Notes: generated by a model from the sequence alone, not told the origin. Numbered from the stretch's first letter, positions 22,026 through 34,052 are shown. The stretch: DNA of 64,000 bases from Engraulis encrasicolus (GCF_034702125.1 NC_085875.1:24702116-24766115), one strand, 5' to 3'. Made by a program: numbers and translations.

Positions 22026-22196
22026 AGACAGGCTCTCACCTGGTACAATATCCAGCCCAAGGTGAGGCATCACGCGTTGTGGTATGTTGTCACCTGATTA
22101 AAACGGTCAGGCCAAGGTAGGCCTTCAACAAGTGTAGTAGTTATTATCCCAAGGTATTGTAAGCTCACCTTGTATAATACCCAGCCCAAGGCAAAT
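22026..22196 (+). pseudogene. two decayed tandem duplicates of the C2A exon 3 end
   Basis: The 3' end of exon 3 plus its donor recurs at 22030-22074 (GGCTCTCACCTGGTACAATA, CCAGCCCAAG|GTGAGG, encoding Q-A-L-T-W-Y-N-I-Q-P-K). It recurs more degraded at 22161-22196 (AGCTCACCTTGTATAATACC then CAGCCCAAGG). The first has a usable-looking donor and a T-rich tract ending GGGAGCAG at about 21990-21999, but phase-0 entry hits a stop. They are probably not translated. Confidence 0.7.
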
Positions 22197-22499
22197 ATTA
22201 CAAGCCTTAATCACACAACCATGTGATATCCAGGAGTGAGGCCTTGCCATGTCATTAGTAATACATTAATTAATATAGTATTTAATGTACTGTAAGTAAT
22301 TTGAGATCTGTGGTTGTTTTGTTAAAAGTTTTCAAGTTCTTAGCAAATAACTGTACAAAACAAAAATGCCTGAATTAATTGGCAGTATTTCACTACTATT
22401 CGTGCCACCATAAAACAATGGAAATATTGTTCTAATTCTGTAAATAATCTTCAGTTTAGTTTTTTAAACCTATGTTTGTTTTTTTTTATTTGCTGGCAG

Positions 22500-22578
22500 G
22501 GTGGAGATGCACATGAATCTCAGGACTATCGAGGAACACTGTTTGTGGCCGTGAAATATGTTCCTCCAGCCAGCACAG
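22500..22578 (+). CDS. sytl1: Slp C2A exon 4 and C2A-C2B linker
   Basis: Acceptor TGGCAG|GGT, phase 0 in and phase 1 out: G-G-D-A-H-E-S-Q-D-Y-R-G-T-L-F-V-A-V-K-Y, then V-P-P-A-S-T, donor CACAG|GTAAAC. R-G-x-L-x-x-x-x-K-Y-V-P is the last C2A strand in Slp1/Slp2. The exon is identical to 61855-61933, although the surrounding introns already show extra bases in this copy. Confidence 0.92.
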
Positions 22579-23603
22579 GTAAACTTTTATTATCTCACAC
22601 CCACCTTATTGGGCTAACCTTAATCTAATATCGACCTAATTCACCTTTAACAAGCTGAGGAAGAGTGTTCTCTTCCAAGATGGTTTTCCTTCATAACAAA
22701 ACTAATGCTAGTTATGTACAATAACATTGTTTTACCTAGGGACTTTGTGAAAAATGATGATGGGTGTTACTGACATTTTTCACCAAAACGCCAGCCACAC
22801 ATCCTCCCTACACTCGCATACACTTCCCGACACGCACAGACCCTTACATTGACACGCAAGCGCACTTGCGCACACACATAGACCCAGACACCTGTTAGCA
22901 TCGCCTACACACCTCAGCCAAACTTTTGCCTTTTACCGCGCCTATCGCGAAAATGCACACATGTAACAAACACACATATTCCTCAGTTAAACATGAATAC
23001 TGATTGGTTTGCTGTATGTCCAATCAGTATTCTCCTGCAGATTGTGAGCCCTTCAAAAGGGCAGGGGTTTTCATTTGTGCTAGAGAGGGCCAGGGGAAAG
23101 CATGCTTGCTGTGAAGCTGTGCAGAGAAGTAATTGCAAACAAAGTGCTATTGAAAAAGTTATTGAAAGTCTTTTGTTGTAGTTATATTTGAGTTGCCTGA
23201 TTGAGACCGGTTTTCTTTTTCGTTTATTCTCAGTTTTTGTTTTCTCTTTTTGTTAAGTCACTTACTGCACTGTAAATAAACTCGCACCCGCTTCACTTTT
23301 GTTTTGGGTTGCCTAGTCGTTCTTCTTGCGGTCATCCTGATATGAGAGAGGGGTGGTCAAGGCTCAATCTCACAGACTTTTTCTATTGGTTTTCCCTGAT
23401 TATGTAACTCGCTTTGAATAAAGGCTAAAACTAATGTCATGTGATGGCATTCTGTTTCTAGTGGCAGGAGAAGGTAGTTAAGCATTGTGAAATGGGCGAT
23501 CTCATGTCTTTCAGTTTGTTGGGACTGTGAGTGAGTGTATTTTAGCTAAGTCTACAGTCAGAACTGTGATGGCTCATTTGTACCATCTCTATTGCTCCTC
23601 CAG
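22579..23603. other. intron with a CA-rich stretch
   Basis: CACACA/CGCACA-rich sequence at about 22790-22990. The stretch around 23020-23470 has no coding sense. Single-base differences from the second direct copy become frequent from about 22.3-23.4 kb on. Confidence 0.5.
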
Positions 23604-23702
23604 GGGCGCCAAGATCCAACACAGGAGAGGTACATGTGTGGCTGAAGGAGGCCAAAGACCTGTGTCAACTCAAGTCCATAACGTGACTCCTTTGTCAAGT
23701 GG
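23604..23702 (+). CDS. sytl1: Slp C2B exon 1, with apparent frameshifts
   Basis: The exon is orthologous base for base to 62976-63075, but four single-base indels (missing G at the start, an extra A in AAGATCC, a missing C in TCCATAAC, a missing G in GTGACTCC) break the frame. The clean copy reads T-G-E-V-H-V-W-L-K-E-A-K-D-L..D-S-F-V-K. Because indels cluster from here on and the counterpart is intact, I take these as sequencing errors, not a pseudogene. Confidence 0.8.
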
Positions 23703-23751
23703 TGAGGGTGACTTTGTACTCGATGACATCTTCATTTATTATTGTTCTTAA

Positions 23752-24685
23752 TGGAAAAGTCCACCTTTTTGATTTTCACATATTAGCATGGAATTTCCAG
23801 GATTATTCATGAATGTGGGCCTATTCATTCTTTTTACCTCCGCCAAGGAGGTAATGTTTTCGGTTGCCCGTTTGGTACTGTCTGTCTGTCTGTCTGTCCG
23901 TCTGTAGTGTTTGTGTGTCTGTTTGTTTGTTTGTTTGTTTGTTTTGTCAGCAGCATAACTCAAAAACTAATCAACTGATTTGGATGAAACTTTGTGGAGT
24001 TGTTGATATGGACCAATGGAACAGGTGATTATAATTCTTGGTGGTGATCCGGAACGGATTAAAGATTCTGTTAGTAGGATAACTCACAAACTAAATCAAC
24101 TGATCTTTGGATGAAACTTTGTCGGAGATGTTAGTAATGGACCCAAGGCAACAATTGATTTAAAAATGTCTGGCGATGAACCGGATTCAACGAACCAGAA
24201 CGAGGGACTTTTCAAAGATTCTTCCCACCATTCTAGATGCCCCTTAGTGGACCAAATTGAATTAGGAGGGACCAATTTGAATTTGCGGGGAAAACAAGCA
24301 CGCAAAAACAAGGCAGAAAGACTTACGGTGTAACGATGGTCAACACTGTATCTAGCAGCTTCCTTGGCGGAGGTCTGGCGACTCTCTTGGAGTGCTTCTA
24401 GTCTCCTCAGTGTTTTCAGTACTCCTGGATCAGATATTTATTAGCATATCTTAGCATCATATTTGGAAGTAAAATGGGCAGCATTAGCATTAGTGGCTTG
24501 GTGCTAATTCTAGCCCATGCTAAGCTATGCAAATCATTCTGATCCACGAAATTGTGCTCGAGTTGAGTACTGAAAACACCTGAGAAGAAAATTATATGCA
24601 CCTTCATGAATAATGCTTGGGACTAAATGCTTACAGCAAAATATGTGGAAATCAGTAAAAAATGGGTGGGACTGTTCCCTTTAAA
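23752..24685. mobile_element. foldback MITE with nested repeat
   Basis: Outer inverted repeats of about 80 bp run from AAGTCCACCTTTTTGATTTT to its complement ending TGGGTGGGACTGTTCC. Inside sit a reverse-oriented CCTCCGCCAAGG-family element (23835-24403) and an inner palindrome with arms GTGTTTTCAGTACTC and GAGTACTGAAAACAC (about 24410-24580). The cleaner version is at 63127-64000. Confidence 0.75.
23835..24403 (-). repeat. CCTCCGCCAAGG-family repeat, member 3 (reverse)
   Basis: Minus-strand reading starts ACTAGAAGCACTCCAAGAGA, then ACCTCCGCCAAGG. It contains the TGAGTTATGCTGCTGACAAA-like block and GACA/CAAA arrays, and ends CTTGGCGGAGGTAAAAA. It is nested in the foldback MITE. Confidence 0.7.
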
Positions 24686-24924
24686 GGTTTAGTTTGGGAG
24701 GAGGCACGCGAAGTGATTGACAGCTTTGATCCTATTCGCCTACTTTCTCACAGATTTAATCCTCCTACTATTCACTGGTCGTGCACGGAAGGGGCTCTTT
24801 GAGTTGATCCACCTCCTCCCCAAAACTCATTTCACCAGTTGGTCCCACTCTACCATCCCTCTACATCACAGGTGGGAGCGTATCTCATCCGCATGGATCT
24901 CTGCTCACAGCGATACTCAGAACC

Positions 24925-25184
24925 ATTTCTGGAAAATCAGCTCATTTTTACCACCTATTATTTAGTTAAATTAATTGAGCTTTACACGGTTCTCCTGTAC
25001 TTCCAGCCAGGGTCTGAGTCTGGCAAACACACATCTACCTCCTAATAGCTTTGATTGAATCTTGGTGCAACCAGCGTTTTGCATTGCATTAGCTCAGAAA
25101 ACAGCTGATCAAGTACAGGAGAAAGGTGTAGCTCAATTATTTAACTCTGAAGGGAGGTGTAAAATGAGCTGATTTTCAGGAAAT
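24925..25184. repeat. 260-bp foldback repeat in C2B intron
   Basis: TTCTGGAAAATCAGCTCATT at the left is complementary to AATGAGCTGATTTTCAGGAA at the right. Pairing continues through the TTGAGCTTTACAC/GTGTAGCTCAA and CTCCTGTACT/AGTACAGGAG blocks. No ORF. Confidence 0.7.
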
Positions 25185-25918
25185 TGGTATATGTATGTTG
25201 CGCTTTAAATGTGTCCTGGTCCGAGGCCAGCTACCATTTACTCAAACATTATTGTCTGTCCACAAAGCACATCGGGAGGGTGAAAACTAATGAAATTCAA
25301 TTTGAATATCCACTCTACAGAGGATGTGTGATCGGAATAAAAATTTACCATCTCTTGAAAGAGTATTAAAGCAGACCTTTTTTTTTTCAATTCTATAGTA
25401 CATGTGGGCTATGTGTTATCAAATAGAGAGCTAAGGCCCTAACTCTTTCTTATCTGACCGTACTTCAACTGTACTGTTTTTCAATGTTTTTTTCTTAATG
25501 TTACTTGGTATTATGGGAAACATTCCAAAAGGACACCAAATTGTGTGCTAATAATGATCTAGGTTAAGAGCTCTGAAACCTAAAAGATATTACAGTGTAT
25601 ACAACAAGGATACTGTAACGTCCGAGCTTTAACACATCCTCGTTGCCACCACAGTACGGCATGACCCGTGACCTAGATTCATCAGCAAGTGGAATGGAGT
25701 TAATAAATTTAATGAGATTTTGCACAATTTCGCACACTCAGAAACACTGCATCATACCCGAATCTCTGCACTTTTGCCTCCTTCAGATAGTGATTGTCCT
25801 TGTGAAATCTTCCAGATTTCAATCAGAAAACCACAGCACTTGATGTTCCAATATTCAAAAACCAATGATCTCTGGTGCCTGTCATTCTTCTTTCTCACTC
25901 TGTCCTCTCATACGTTAG
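25185..25918. other. intron, no feature recognised
   Basis: Error-prone sequence (it has only its inverted partner for comparison). No exon or named repeat. Confidence 0.4.
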
Positions 25919-26128
25919 TTACATGTTGCCAGTGACACGAGCAGAAGAGTCGGGCAGAAGCCGCGCGTGGTGAAGAAGTCCCAGAGCCCGTGTACAATAC
26001 CACGCCCAATGGTGTTTGACGGCTTCGGACGGGGTGAGGTGCGAGAAGCTGCTGTGAGCTCACGTCTGATTGACCACCACCAAGCTCTCAACAGTTCCTG
26101 GGAGGACTGCGCCACTGCTTGGGCACAG
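25919..26128 (+). CDS. sytl1: Slp C2B exon 2, with apparent frameshifts
   Basis: No single frame spans it, but hopping over a few single-base errors reads C2B sequence. The acceptor ACGTTAG|T completes Cys, then Y-M-L-P, later K-P-R-V-V-K-K-S-Q-S-P, then M-V-F-D-G-F-G-R-G-E-V-R-E, and an L-T-x-W-D-H-H-like block before a G-T-G end and donor CACAG|GTACAG. M-V-x-D-G-F is diagnostic for Slp1/Slp2 C2B. The inverted copy (28133-28348) covers the same exon with different errors and supplies the E-L-T-V-W-D-H-H-K reading. This exon is not covered by copy 3. Confidence 0.75.
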
Positions 26129-27131
26129 GTACAGTAGCACTCCCTTGCACGCAGGAGCGAAGCTCTGGGAGGAGGTGGGGGTCTCATCATGTTGACAGGC
26201 CATACGGGGGGACCCTATCTTGTGTTGTGCCTGGGGCCCTATGTGCATATTGTCTACAGATTGCATTTACGTGTGTAATATGAGGGGACTTAACCTTGTG
26301 TTATGCCCTGGGGCCCAATGTGCAATTGTTAGCCCACTTGCGCTACTGTACGTCATCGTTTGACATTCATTCTTTAGTATATTCTGTATGTAGAGTACAA
26401 TGTGAAATTTCATTATTCTTCAATGGGACCTGTGATATAGTAAGAAAAAAGAACTGTTGCTGTTCTTACCCGGTCTAAAAGGTAAGACATCAGGGACGAA
26501 TCATCAAAGTGAGAAAGTTGCCTGAATTAGCACTGTGCATTGTGCACTGACTGCAAAATGCAGTGCGCATATGAAACAAGTATTTCGCTATTGTGCCATT
26601 AACTTTTCATGTAAACTTTTCAATCTATCAGTTTAGTAAACTGTCACTGACAGTATTTTTGTCTCACTGCTTCCAACAGTATATATTTTCTTGTGACGGT
26701 GGATGATTACCATGTCTTTTCAGTAAATCTTGAGATGGTTGTGTGTGAAAATCCTGGAGCATTAGCAGTTTACATACTCAACACACCAGCCTGTCGCTGA
26801 TTAGTACTTCCAGTAATTCCTCTGTTATATCTCATCTCCGTTTGACAACTTCAGACAAACCTATGGCATGCTCTACTATACGATGGTTGAAATCTCAGCT
26901 GTGTCATGTCGCATTGAAGCCTTGTGACTAGATTTTTGTTGCTAACAAGCTATTTAACATTGCCTACCCGAATAAAGTGGACCAGTGAGTGTTTGTTAGT
27001 ACACACGTACGGTACTTACTTATTATCTGTTTGTGTGTTCAGTAAACACAAACGCAACCCATGCCTTAGACTTACGAGTCTCTGCTCTGGGCACTGCTCA
27101 GCCATTAGTGTGGTACATAGTAGTTGCGAAA
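26129..27131. other. intron up to the turn-around point
   Basis: Unique AT-rich sequence with no exon. It ends at the centre of the large inverted repeat, so the last C2B exons and the stop codon are absent. Confidence 0.6.
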
Positions 27132-27148
27132 GAGTTTCGCAAATTACT
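27118..27148. repeat. centre of the giant palindrome
   Basis: GCGAAA (27126-27131), GAG, TTTCGC (27135-27140): two arms meet with a 3-nt loop. Outward pairing continues through TAGT/ACTA and TGGTACATAG/CTATGTACCA and onward for nearly 19 kb on each side. Confidence 0.95.
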
Positions 27149-28132
27149 ATGTACCACACTTAATGTGAGCAGGCCCAGAGCAGCGACTCCTAGTCTACGG
27201 CATGTGGTTGGCAGTTGTGGTTTAACTGTAACACACAAAACAGATAATAGTAAGTACGTACTTGTGGTAGCTTACATACACTCACTGTCACTTTCTTGGG
27301 GTAGCAATTGTTACATTGCTTGTTTAGCACAAAAATTAGTCAGATGGCTGCATGGCTACATGCACACATGCTGAGATTCAAACGCATCTTTATAGTAGGC
27401 ATGCCAAGGTTGTCTGAAGTTCCAACGGAGGATGAGAAATACAGATTGGAATTATGTAAGTGATAAAGTCCCAGGAAGGCTGGTGGTTGGAGTCATTAAC
27501 GCTATCTCCAGGGCTTTTCACAACAACATCTTCAAGGATTTACAAAATTATGTATCATCCAACAAGAGAGAAAAATATATACTGCTTGTGGAGCAGTGAG
27601 ACAAAAATATCTGTCAGTGACAGTTAAATTGAAAAGATGAAATTGAAAAGTTAAATGAAAAGTTAATGGCAAATAGCGAATACTGTTTCAATAGCTCGCT
27701 GCATTTTGCAGTCATGCACCAATGCACAGTGCTTTGGATCTTCTCATGTTGATGATCGTCCTGATGTCTACCTTTTAGACGGGTAGAACAGCAACATGTT
27801 TCTCTTTTTCTGTTACAAGTATCACAGGTTCACATGAAGAATAATGAAATTTCACAACTCGTACCTCTACATACCGAAATTATACAAAGAATGAATGGTC
27901 AAACGAGACTGTACAGTCGTGCAAGGTGGCAGAACAATTGCACATTGGGCCCCAGGGCAAAAAACAAGGTTAGGTCCCTCATATTACCACCAGTAATGCA
28001 AGTGTGATACATTGCGACATAGGGCCCCCAGGGATACAACAGATAGGGTCCCCGTATGGCTGTCAAAACATGATGATAGCCCCCACCTCCTCCATAGCTT
28101 CGCTCCTGGTGCGAACGGGAGTGCTACTGTAA

Positions 28133-28348
28133 ACATTGTGCCCAAGCATGAGGCGCAGTCCTCCCAGGAACTGGTTGGAGGCGCTTGTGGTGGTCCCAGA
28201 CGGTGAGCTCACAGCAGTGCTTCTCGCACTCCCCCGGTCTGACGCCAGTCAAAACACCCTGGCGATGGATGTTAACCCGGGGTCTTGGGGATTGCTCTAC
28301 CACGCGCGTCTTCTGCGCCTCTTCTTGTCGTGTTGGAACATGTAACTA
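28133..28348 (-). pseudogene. inverted copy: C2B exon 2
   Basis: Mirror of 25919-26128. In the minus-strand sense it preserves TGTGAGCTCACCGTCTGGGA followed by CCACCACAAG (E-L-T-V-W-D-H-H-K), which the left arm garbles. Its 5' half (about 28220-28300) is heavily altered. No reading frame is open throughout. Confidence 0.8.
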
Positions 28349-30566
28349 CGTTAGAGAGAGGGGACAGAGGTGAGAAAGGACGGAGGGATGCCAACATGAC
28401 CAGAGATCGGTTTCTGATATTGAACAACAAGTGCTGTGTTTCTGATTGAATCTGAAGATTTCACAAGGACACTCACTAATTGAAGGAGGCAAAAAGTGGT
28501 CAGAGCTTCGGTTTGGATGCAGTGTTGTACTGGAGTTGACGAAATTGTGCAAAAGATTCATTAATTTATTATTCTCATTACTTTGTGAAGGAATCTAGGT
28601 CACGGGTCATCAATGTGGGTGCAACGAGGGAAGTTTAAAAGCTCTGGACTAGAAGGTTATTTGTTGGTTCTATACTGTAATATGCTTAGTTTCAGACTCT
28701 TTAACCTCACGCTCATTATAGCAACAAATGTGTCCTTTTGGAATGTTTCCATAATAGGCCAAGTTAACATGTAAGAAAAAAAAAAAAAAAACATGAAAAA
28801 ACAGTACAGTTGAGTAGTGTTCAGATAAGAAAAGAGTTAGGGGCCTTAGGGCTTCTATTTGATAAAACATAGCCCCATGTACTATGAATTGAGAAAAATC
28901 AAAAATGTTTGCTTTAATTACTCTTTCAATGGAGATTGTATTTAATCGAATCACACATCCTTGTAGCGTGATATTCACATTGAATTTCGATTAGTTCACC
29001 CTCCGAGTGCTTGGAGTACAGACAATAATGTTTGGTAAATGGTAGCTGGCTCGGACCAGGGAACTTTAAAGCAATACCATACACTTTTGCTTAAATCAGC
29101 TATTTTACACCTCCTTAGAGTTAAATAATTGAGCTACACCCTGATTCTCCTGTAATTGCAGCTGTTTTCGAGTATGGCAATGCAAAGTAACGCTGGTTGC
29201 ACAAGATTCAATCATAGCTATTAGGAGGTAGGATTTTGTGTTGCCATGACTCAGACCCTGGCTGGACGAACAGGAGAAGAGGTAAAGCTCAATTATTTAA
29301 CTAAGATATAGGTGTCAAATGAGCTTGATTTTCAGAAATGGTCTGGTTTATCGCTTGGTAGCAGAGAACATCAGGATGAGATACGCTCTCACTGTGTGTA
29401 GAGGGCGATGGTTAGAGTGGGACCACTGGTGAAATGAGTTTGGGGAGGAGGGGTGGGCAACTCAAGAGCCTTCGTGCACGACAGAGAGACATGGCGTAGG
29501 AGGGATTAAATCTTTGAGAAAGTCGGAATAGGATCAAAAGCTGTCAATCATTCGGTGCTCCTCCCAAAATATATTTAAAGGAAACAGTCCACCATTTTTT
29601 GCGGTTCACATAATTTGTGTAAGCATTAGTCCAAGCATTATTCATGAATGTGATATAATTTTCTTCTCAGTGGGCGCGTGTCAGTACTCAGCATTTCTTG
29701 GAATCAGACTTATTTGCAAAGTTAGCTGGGCAGAATTAGCACCATGCCACTAGTGGCTATGTGCCCTAATTTATTCCAATGACCATGCTAAGCTATTGCA
29801 AATAATTCTGATCCAAAGGAAATCTGAGTACTGAATAACACTGAGGGGGAAGCCTAGAAGCAACTCAGGAAGAGCGCAGGACCTCCGCCAAGGAAGCTGC
29901 TAGATACAGTTGACCCATGTTTACACCGTAATAGGTCTTTTCTGCCTTGTTTTTTGTGCTGTTCCCGCAATTTCAATTGCGGTCCCTCTAATTCAATTTG
30001 GGTCACTAAGGGGCATCTAGAATGGTGGAAGAAATGAATCTTTGAAAAGTCCCTCGTTCTGGTTCGTGATCCGGCTCATCGCCAGAATTTTTAAATCAAT
30101 TGTTGCTTGTGGTCATTAATAACAAAGTCTCAAAAAGTTTCATCCCAAATCAGGTTGATTAGTTTTTGGGTGATCCTACTAAACAGAATTCTTTAATCCG
30201 GTTCCGGATCCACCACCAGAACTTTAATCACCTGTTCCTTGGGTCATTTTATCAACAAAAACTCCACAAAGTTCATCTTCTAAATCAGTTGATTAGTTTT
30301 TGATTTTTGGCTGCTCGACAAACAAACAAACAAACAAACAAACAGACAAACAAACACACAGACGGAAAGGGACAGACAGACAGACAAGACAAAACGCAAC
30401 GAAAAACATTACTCCTTGGCGGATGTAAAAATGATTTGCACATTCATGAAATAATGCTGGGAGGAAATTGCTGCTAATATGTGAAAATCAAAAAAGGGTG
30501 GACTGTTCCTTTTAAAAAAAACCAAAAATAAATGGGAGATGGTCATCGAGTACAAAGTCTCCCTCA

Positions 30567-30672
30567 CCACACTTGACAAAGGAGTCCACCGTTATGGGAC
30601 TTGCGTTGACAAGGGTCTTTGGCTCCTTCAGGCCACCACATGTTCCTTCCTGAGTTGGACTTGGCGCCCCCC
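30567..30672 (-). pseudogene. inverted copy: C2B exon 1
   Basis: Mirror of 23604-23702 with insertions and homopolymer errors, including a 7-C run at the acceptor end. The frame is broken. It corresponds to the intact exon at 62976-63075. Confidence 0.8.
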
Positions 30673-31764
30673 CTGGGAGGAGCAATAGAGATGGTACAAA
30701 TGAGCCATAACTTTCTGACTGTAGGACTTAGCTAAAATACACTCAACTTCACAGTCCCCACAAACTGAAAGACATGGAGATCGCCCATTTTCACAATGCT
30801 TAACTACCTTTCTCCTGCCACTTGAACATAGGCCATCACATGACATTAGTTTTAGCATTTATTCAAAGCGAGTTACAATAAGAGGGAAAAATTACAATAG
30901 AAAAAAGTCTGTGAGATTGAGGCGTTGCCCACCCCTATCTCATTTCAGGATGACCGCAAGAAGAACGGAATAGGCAAACTCAAAAACTAATAGTGAAGCT
31001 GGGGCGTGCGAGTTTTATTTACAGCTGCTGGTTAAGTGACTTAACCAATAAGAGAAAACACAAAAACTGAGAATAATAGAAAAAAAGAAAACGCCCCTCA
31101 ATCAGGCAACTCAAATATAAAACTACAAACAAAGACTTTCCCAATAATTTTTCAATAGCACTTCGTTTGCAAATTTTCTTTCTGCACCAAGCTTCACTGC
31201 AAGCATGCTTTCCCTGGGGCCCTCTCTAGCACAAATAAAAAACCCCTGCCCTTTTGAAGGGCTCACAATCTGCAGGGGAATACTGATTGGGACATACAGC
31301 AAACCAATCGTAATCCATGTTTAAATGAGGGGTATGGGTGTTTGGGGTTACATGTGTGCATTTTCGCGATAGGCGCGGGGTATAAGGCATAAAGTTTGGC
31401 TGAGGGTGGGGTTGGCGTTGCTATACAGGTGTCTAGGTCTCTATGTGTAGTGCCCAGTGCGCTTGGCGTGTCAATGGTAAGGGTCCTGTGCGGGTCGGCG
31501 AAGTGTATTGCGAGTGTAGGGAGGATGTGTGGCTGGCGTTTTTGGTGGGAAAAAATGTCAGTTAACACCCATCATTCATTTTTCACAAAGTCCCTAGGTT
31601 TTAAACAAGGTTTATTGTACAATAACTGAGCACTAGTTTTGTTATGAAGGAAAACCATTCGTGGAAGTGAAACAATCTTCCTCAGCTTGTTAAAGGTGAA
31701 TTAGGTCGAAAATTAGATTAAGGTTAGCCCAATAAGGGTGGGTGTGGCTAGATATAAGGTTTTC

Positions 31765-31847
31765 CTGTGCTGGCTGGAGGAACATATTTCAAGGCCACAA
31801 ACAGTGTTTCCTTCGTTAGTTCCTGAGATTAATGTTGCATCTCCACT
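31765..31847 (-). pseudogene. inverted copy: C2A exon 4
   Basis: Mirror of 22500-22578 with several 1-nt insertions (83 against 79 nt) that break the frame. Confidence 0.8.
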
Positions 31848-32660
31848 CCTGCACAGCAAATATTAAAAACAAACATAGGTTTTAAACTAAACTGAAGATT
31901 ATTAAACGAATTAGAACTATATTATCCATTGTTTATGGTTATTGGCACGTATAGTAAGTGAAACTACTGCAATTATTCAGGGCATTTTTGTTTTGTACAG
32001 TATTTTTGCTAAGAACTTGAAACTTTTAACAAAAAACACCACAGATCTCAATTACTTACAGTACATTAGATATACTATTTATTAATTAAATGTATTATAT
32101 GACTATATGGACAGGGCAAGCCTTCACTCATGGATATTCACCATGGTTGTGTGAATTAAGGCTTGTAATATTTGCCTTTGGGGCGGGTATTATACAAGGT
32201 GAGGCTTCAATACCTTGGGATAATAACTACTTCACTTGTTGAGGGGGGCCCTACCTTGGCTCTGAACCGTTTTAATCTGGTGACAACATTCCACAAACGG
32301 CGTGATGGCCTCAAACCGTTCGGGCTGGATATTGTTCCAGGTGAGAGCCTGTCTTAACCCTTTATAGGGGCACACAAAATTGTTCATGCTCCCGAGTCGA
32401 AAAAAAAGTTTGACTGGCTCAAGGCCAATGCTGATTTGGTCGAATGTCAAAGATGTGGACTATCTATCTGAAGCCCGATTTCTACTGATTAATTTGATAT
32501 AGCCCACTTTGGGTGTACGCCCTTGTAGAGAGGCATGGCAGAGGTCCATTTATGTTAGGTGTTGCAAGTTAATTGGAAGTGGTTTGTGTTAGTGATCCAA
32601 AATATAGTCACTTGCCTTATAAAGAAAGCTGAATTATGGAGACCCAAGTGATGCCGTACC

Positions 32661-32831
32661 TTGGGGCTGGAGATTGTACCACGTTAGAGCCTCGTGTCCC
32701 CAAATCCCAGGTGTTCAGGTCGAGCTCCACCTGCCCCAAGAACACATTCCTGCCCTTCGAGGTCATTGTTTGCCACACTGACAGATTCAGCGTCTCTGCG
32801 TTCGTGCAGTTCTCTCTTTTTAATTTTTGTA
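32661..32831 (-). pseudogene. inverted copy: C2A exon 3
   Basis: Mirror of 21589-21750. N-L-S-V-W, N-V-F-L-G-Q-V-E-L-D-L-N-T-W-D-L-G can be read in pieces in different frames, showing scattered 1-nt indels and one W-to-L change. Confidence 0.85.
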
Positions 32832-33179
32832 CTGTTTGGAGGAAAAGGAGAAAAAAATTGGTAATATAAGTCATGTGGTAAATTTACCATTAAATCATTA
32901 CATTATTTCCAACCATAATTTCCCAAATTATCATTCATGTACCCTTATTGTAAAAGTGTTACCGATAAAAAACAACCCTTATATTACACCACGTGGGTGG
33001 TGAGCAAGTGCTTTTTGTTCCTTGGTGAGAATGAAGAAACATCGGGAGTATGTTGCCAAATACGCCCTTTATCAGACCGGGCCCCAGACTCGCTCTGTTC
33101 AACAAAACAGGTACAGTACAGCGAAAAAAAAGTCAAAAGGGACAAAGCGTGGGGTCAACATCGCTGTCTGTGTGTGAGT

Positions 33180-33495
33180 TCCAATATGTAACTTGCGGTC
33201 CTCCTCTTCTCCTTGTGGCCTCATACCAGGGAGTAATAGGTAGTGATGGTCATCATCTGACAAAAGCATTTGATACGTATTTCAAAATTAACTCGCCAAA
33301 GCTCAATTGTAAAGTAATTTTCTCATTTTTTCAAAACAGGATGGTAAATGAAGAATAGTCAACCAAATAATGTTTTGGCTCGGCTGACAGCAGGGATACT
33401 TAATTGCTTTCTCCACGGTGGGGGGGGCATCATCAAAAAAAGGGTGAGGCCAACAAGCCCAAGTGGACCTAGGACGCCAAGGTCACATATTGGAA
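33180..33495. mobile_element. inverted copy of the 296-bp MITE
   Basis: Mirror of 20981-21276, with a homopolymer expansion (8-G run near 33420) and other single-base errors. Confidence 0.7.
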
Positions 33496-33598
33496 TGCAA
33501 TCAGTGTGTGTACTCAGTGATCCCAAACATTGTTATGGCACTCTACTCTTACTCTGGCCCTGATGGCTTGGTGCCCATTTGCGGGGTGCAGTACACAC

Positions 33599-33705
33599 CC
33601 TGAGCGATTCAACAAAGACGGGTTGGTCGTCTGTTTCTTAATGGAGGTCTTCCTCTTTGTACGTCGGAAATTTTGTCTGGATGGAGGTAGGTGTCTTCAC
33701 CATAC
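33599..33705 (-). pseudogene. inverted copy: C2A exon 2
   Basis: Mirror of 20789-20891, with short insertions that break the frame. The minus-strand reading still shows the K-R-K-T-S-I-K-K region in pieces. Confidence 0.8.
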
Positions 33706-33811
33706 CTGCCAAGGACAAAAGGACATCACTTATTGTAAACAAAAGTGATACTTAAGTTACATAAAGTACATTTACTGTTATTGTGTTTTTCTTTTTTTAA
33801 TTTACTTTGTT

Positions 33812-34052
33812 TTTGGGGGGGGGTCAACTTTTTTAGGGAACAGGATAGTGAAGAGTAGGACAGGAAATGAGTGGGGAGAGAGAGACGGGGAGGGGATCAC
33901 CACAAGGACCCGGGCCGGGGTCGAAAGGGGGGAGGGAGGAGGAAAGGCGGGAGGAGGGGGGAGGAAGTCGCCGCCGGGCAGCCGCATGGCAGTCGAGTGA
34001 CCTACCCAGATGGCCCGGCCGGGCCAATTAAAGCTACTGTTGACGACACGCT
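33812..34052 (-). mobile_element. inverted copy of the tRNA-derived SINE
   Basis: Mirror of 20515-20692, heavily expanded in its G/C-rich body (about 33880-33990), where the B-box region is disrupted by inserted bases. Confidence 0.65.

Noticed and set aside
31263..31568. 101-codon minus-strand frame in the inverted copy
   Set aside because: It is the mirror of a CA-rich intron stretch (22.79-22.99 kb) with no coding counterpart in the clean copies.
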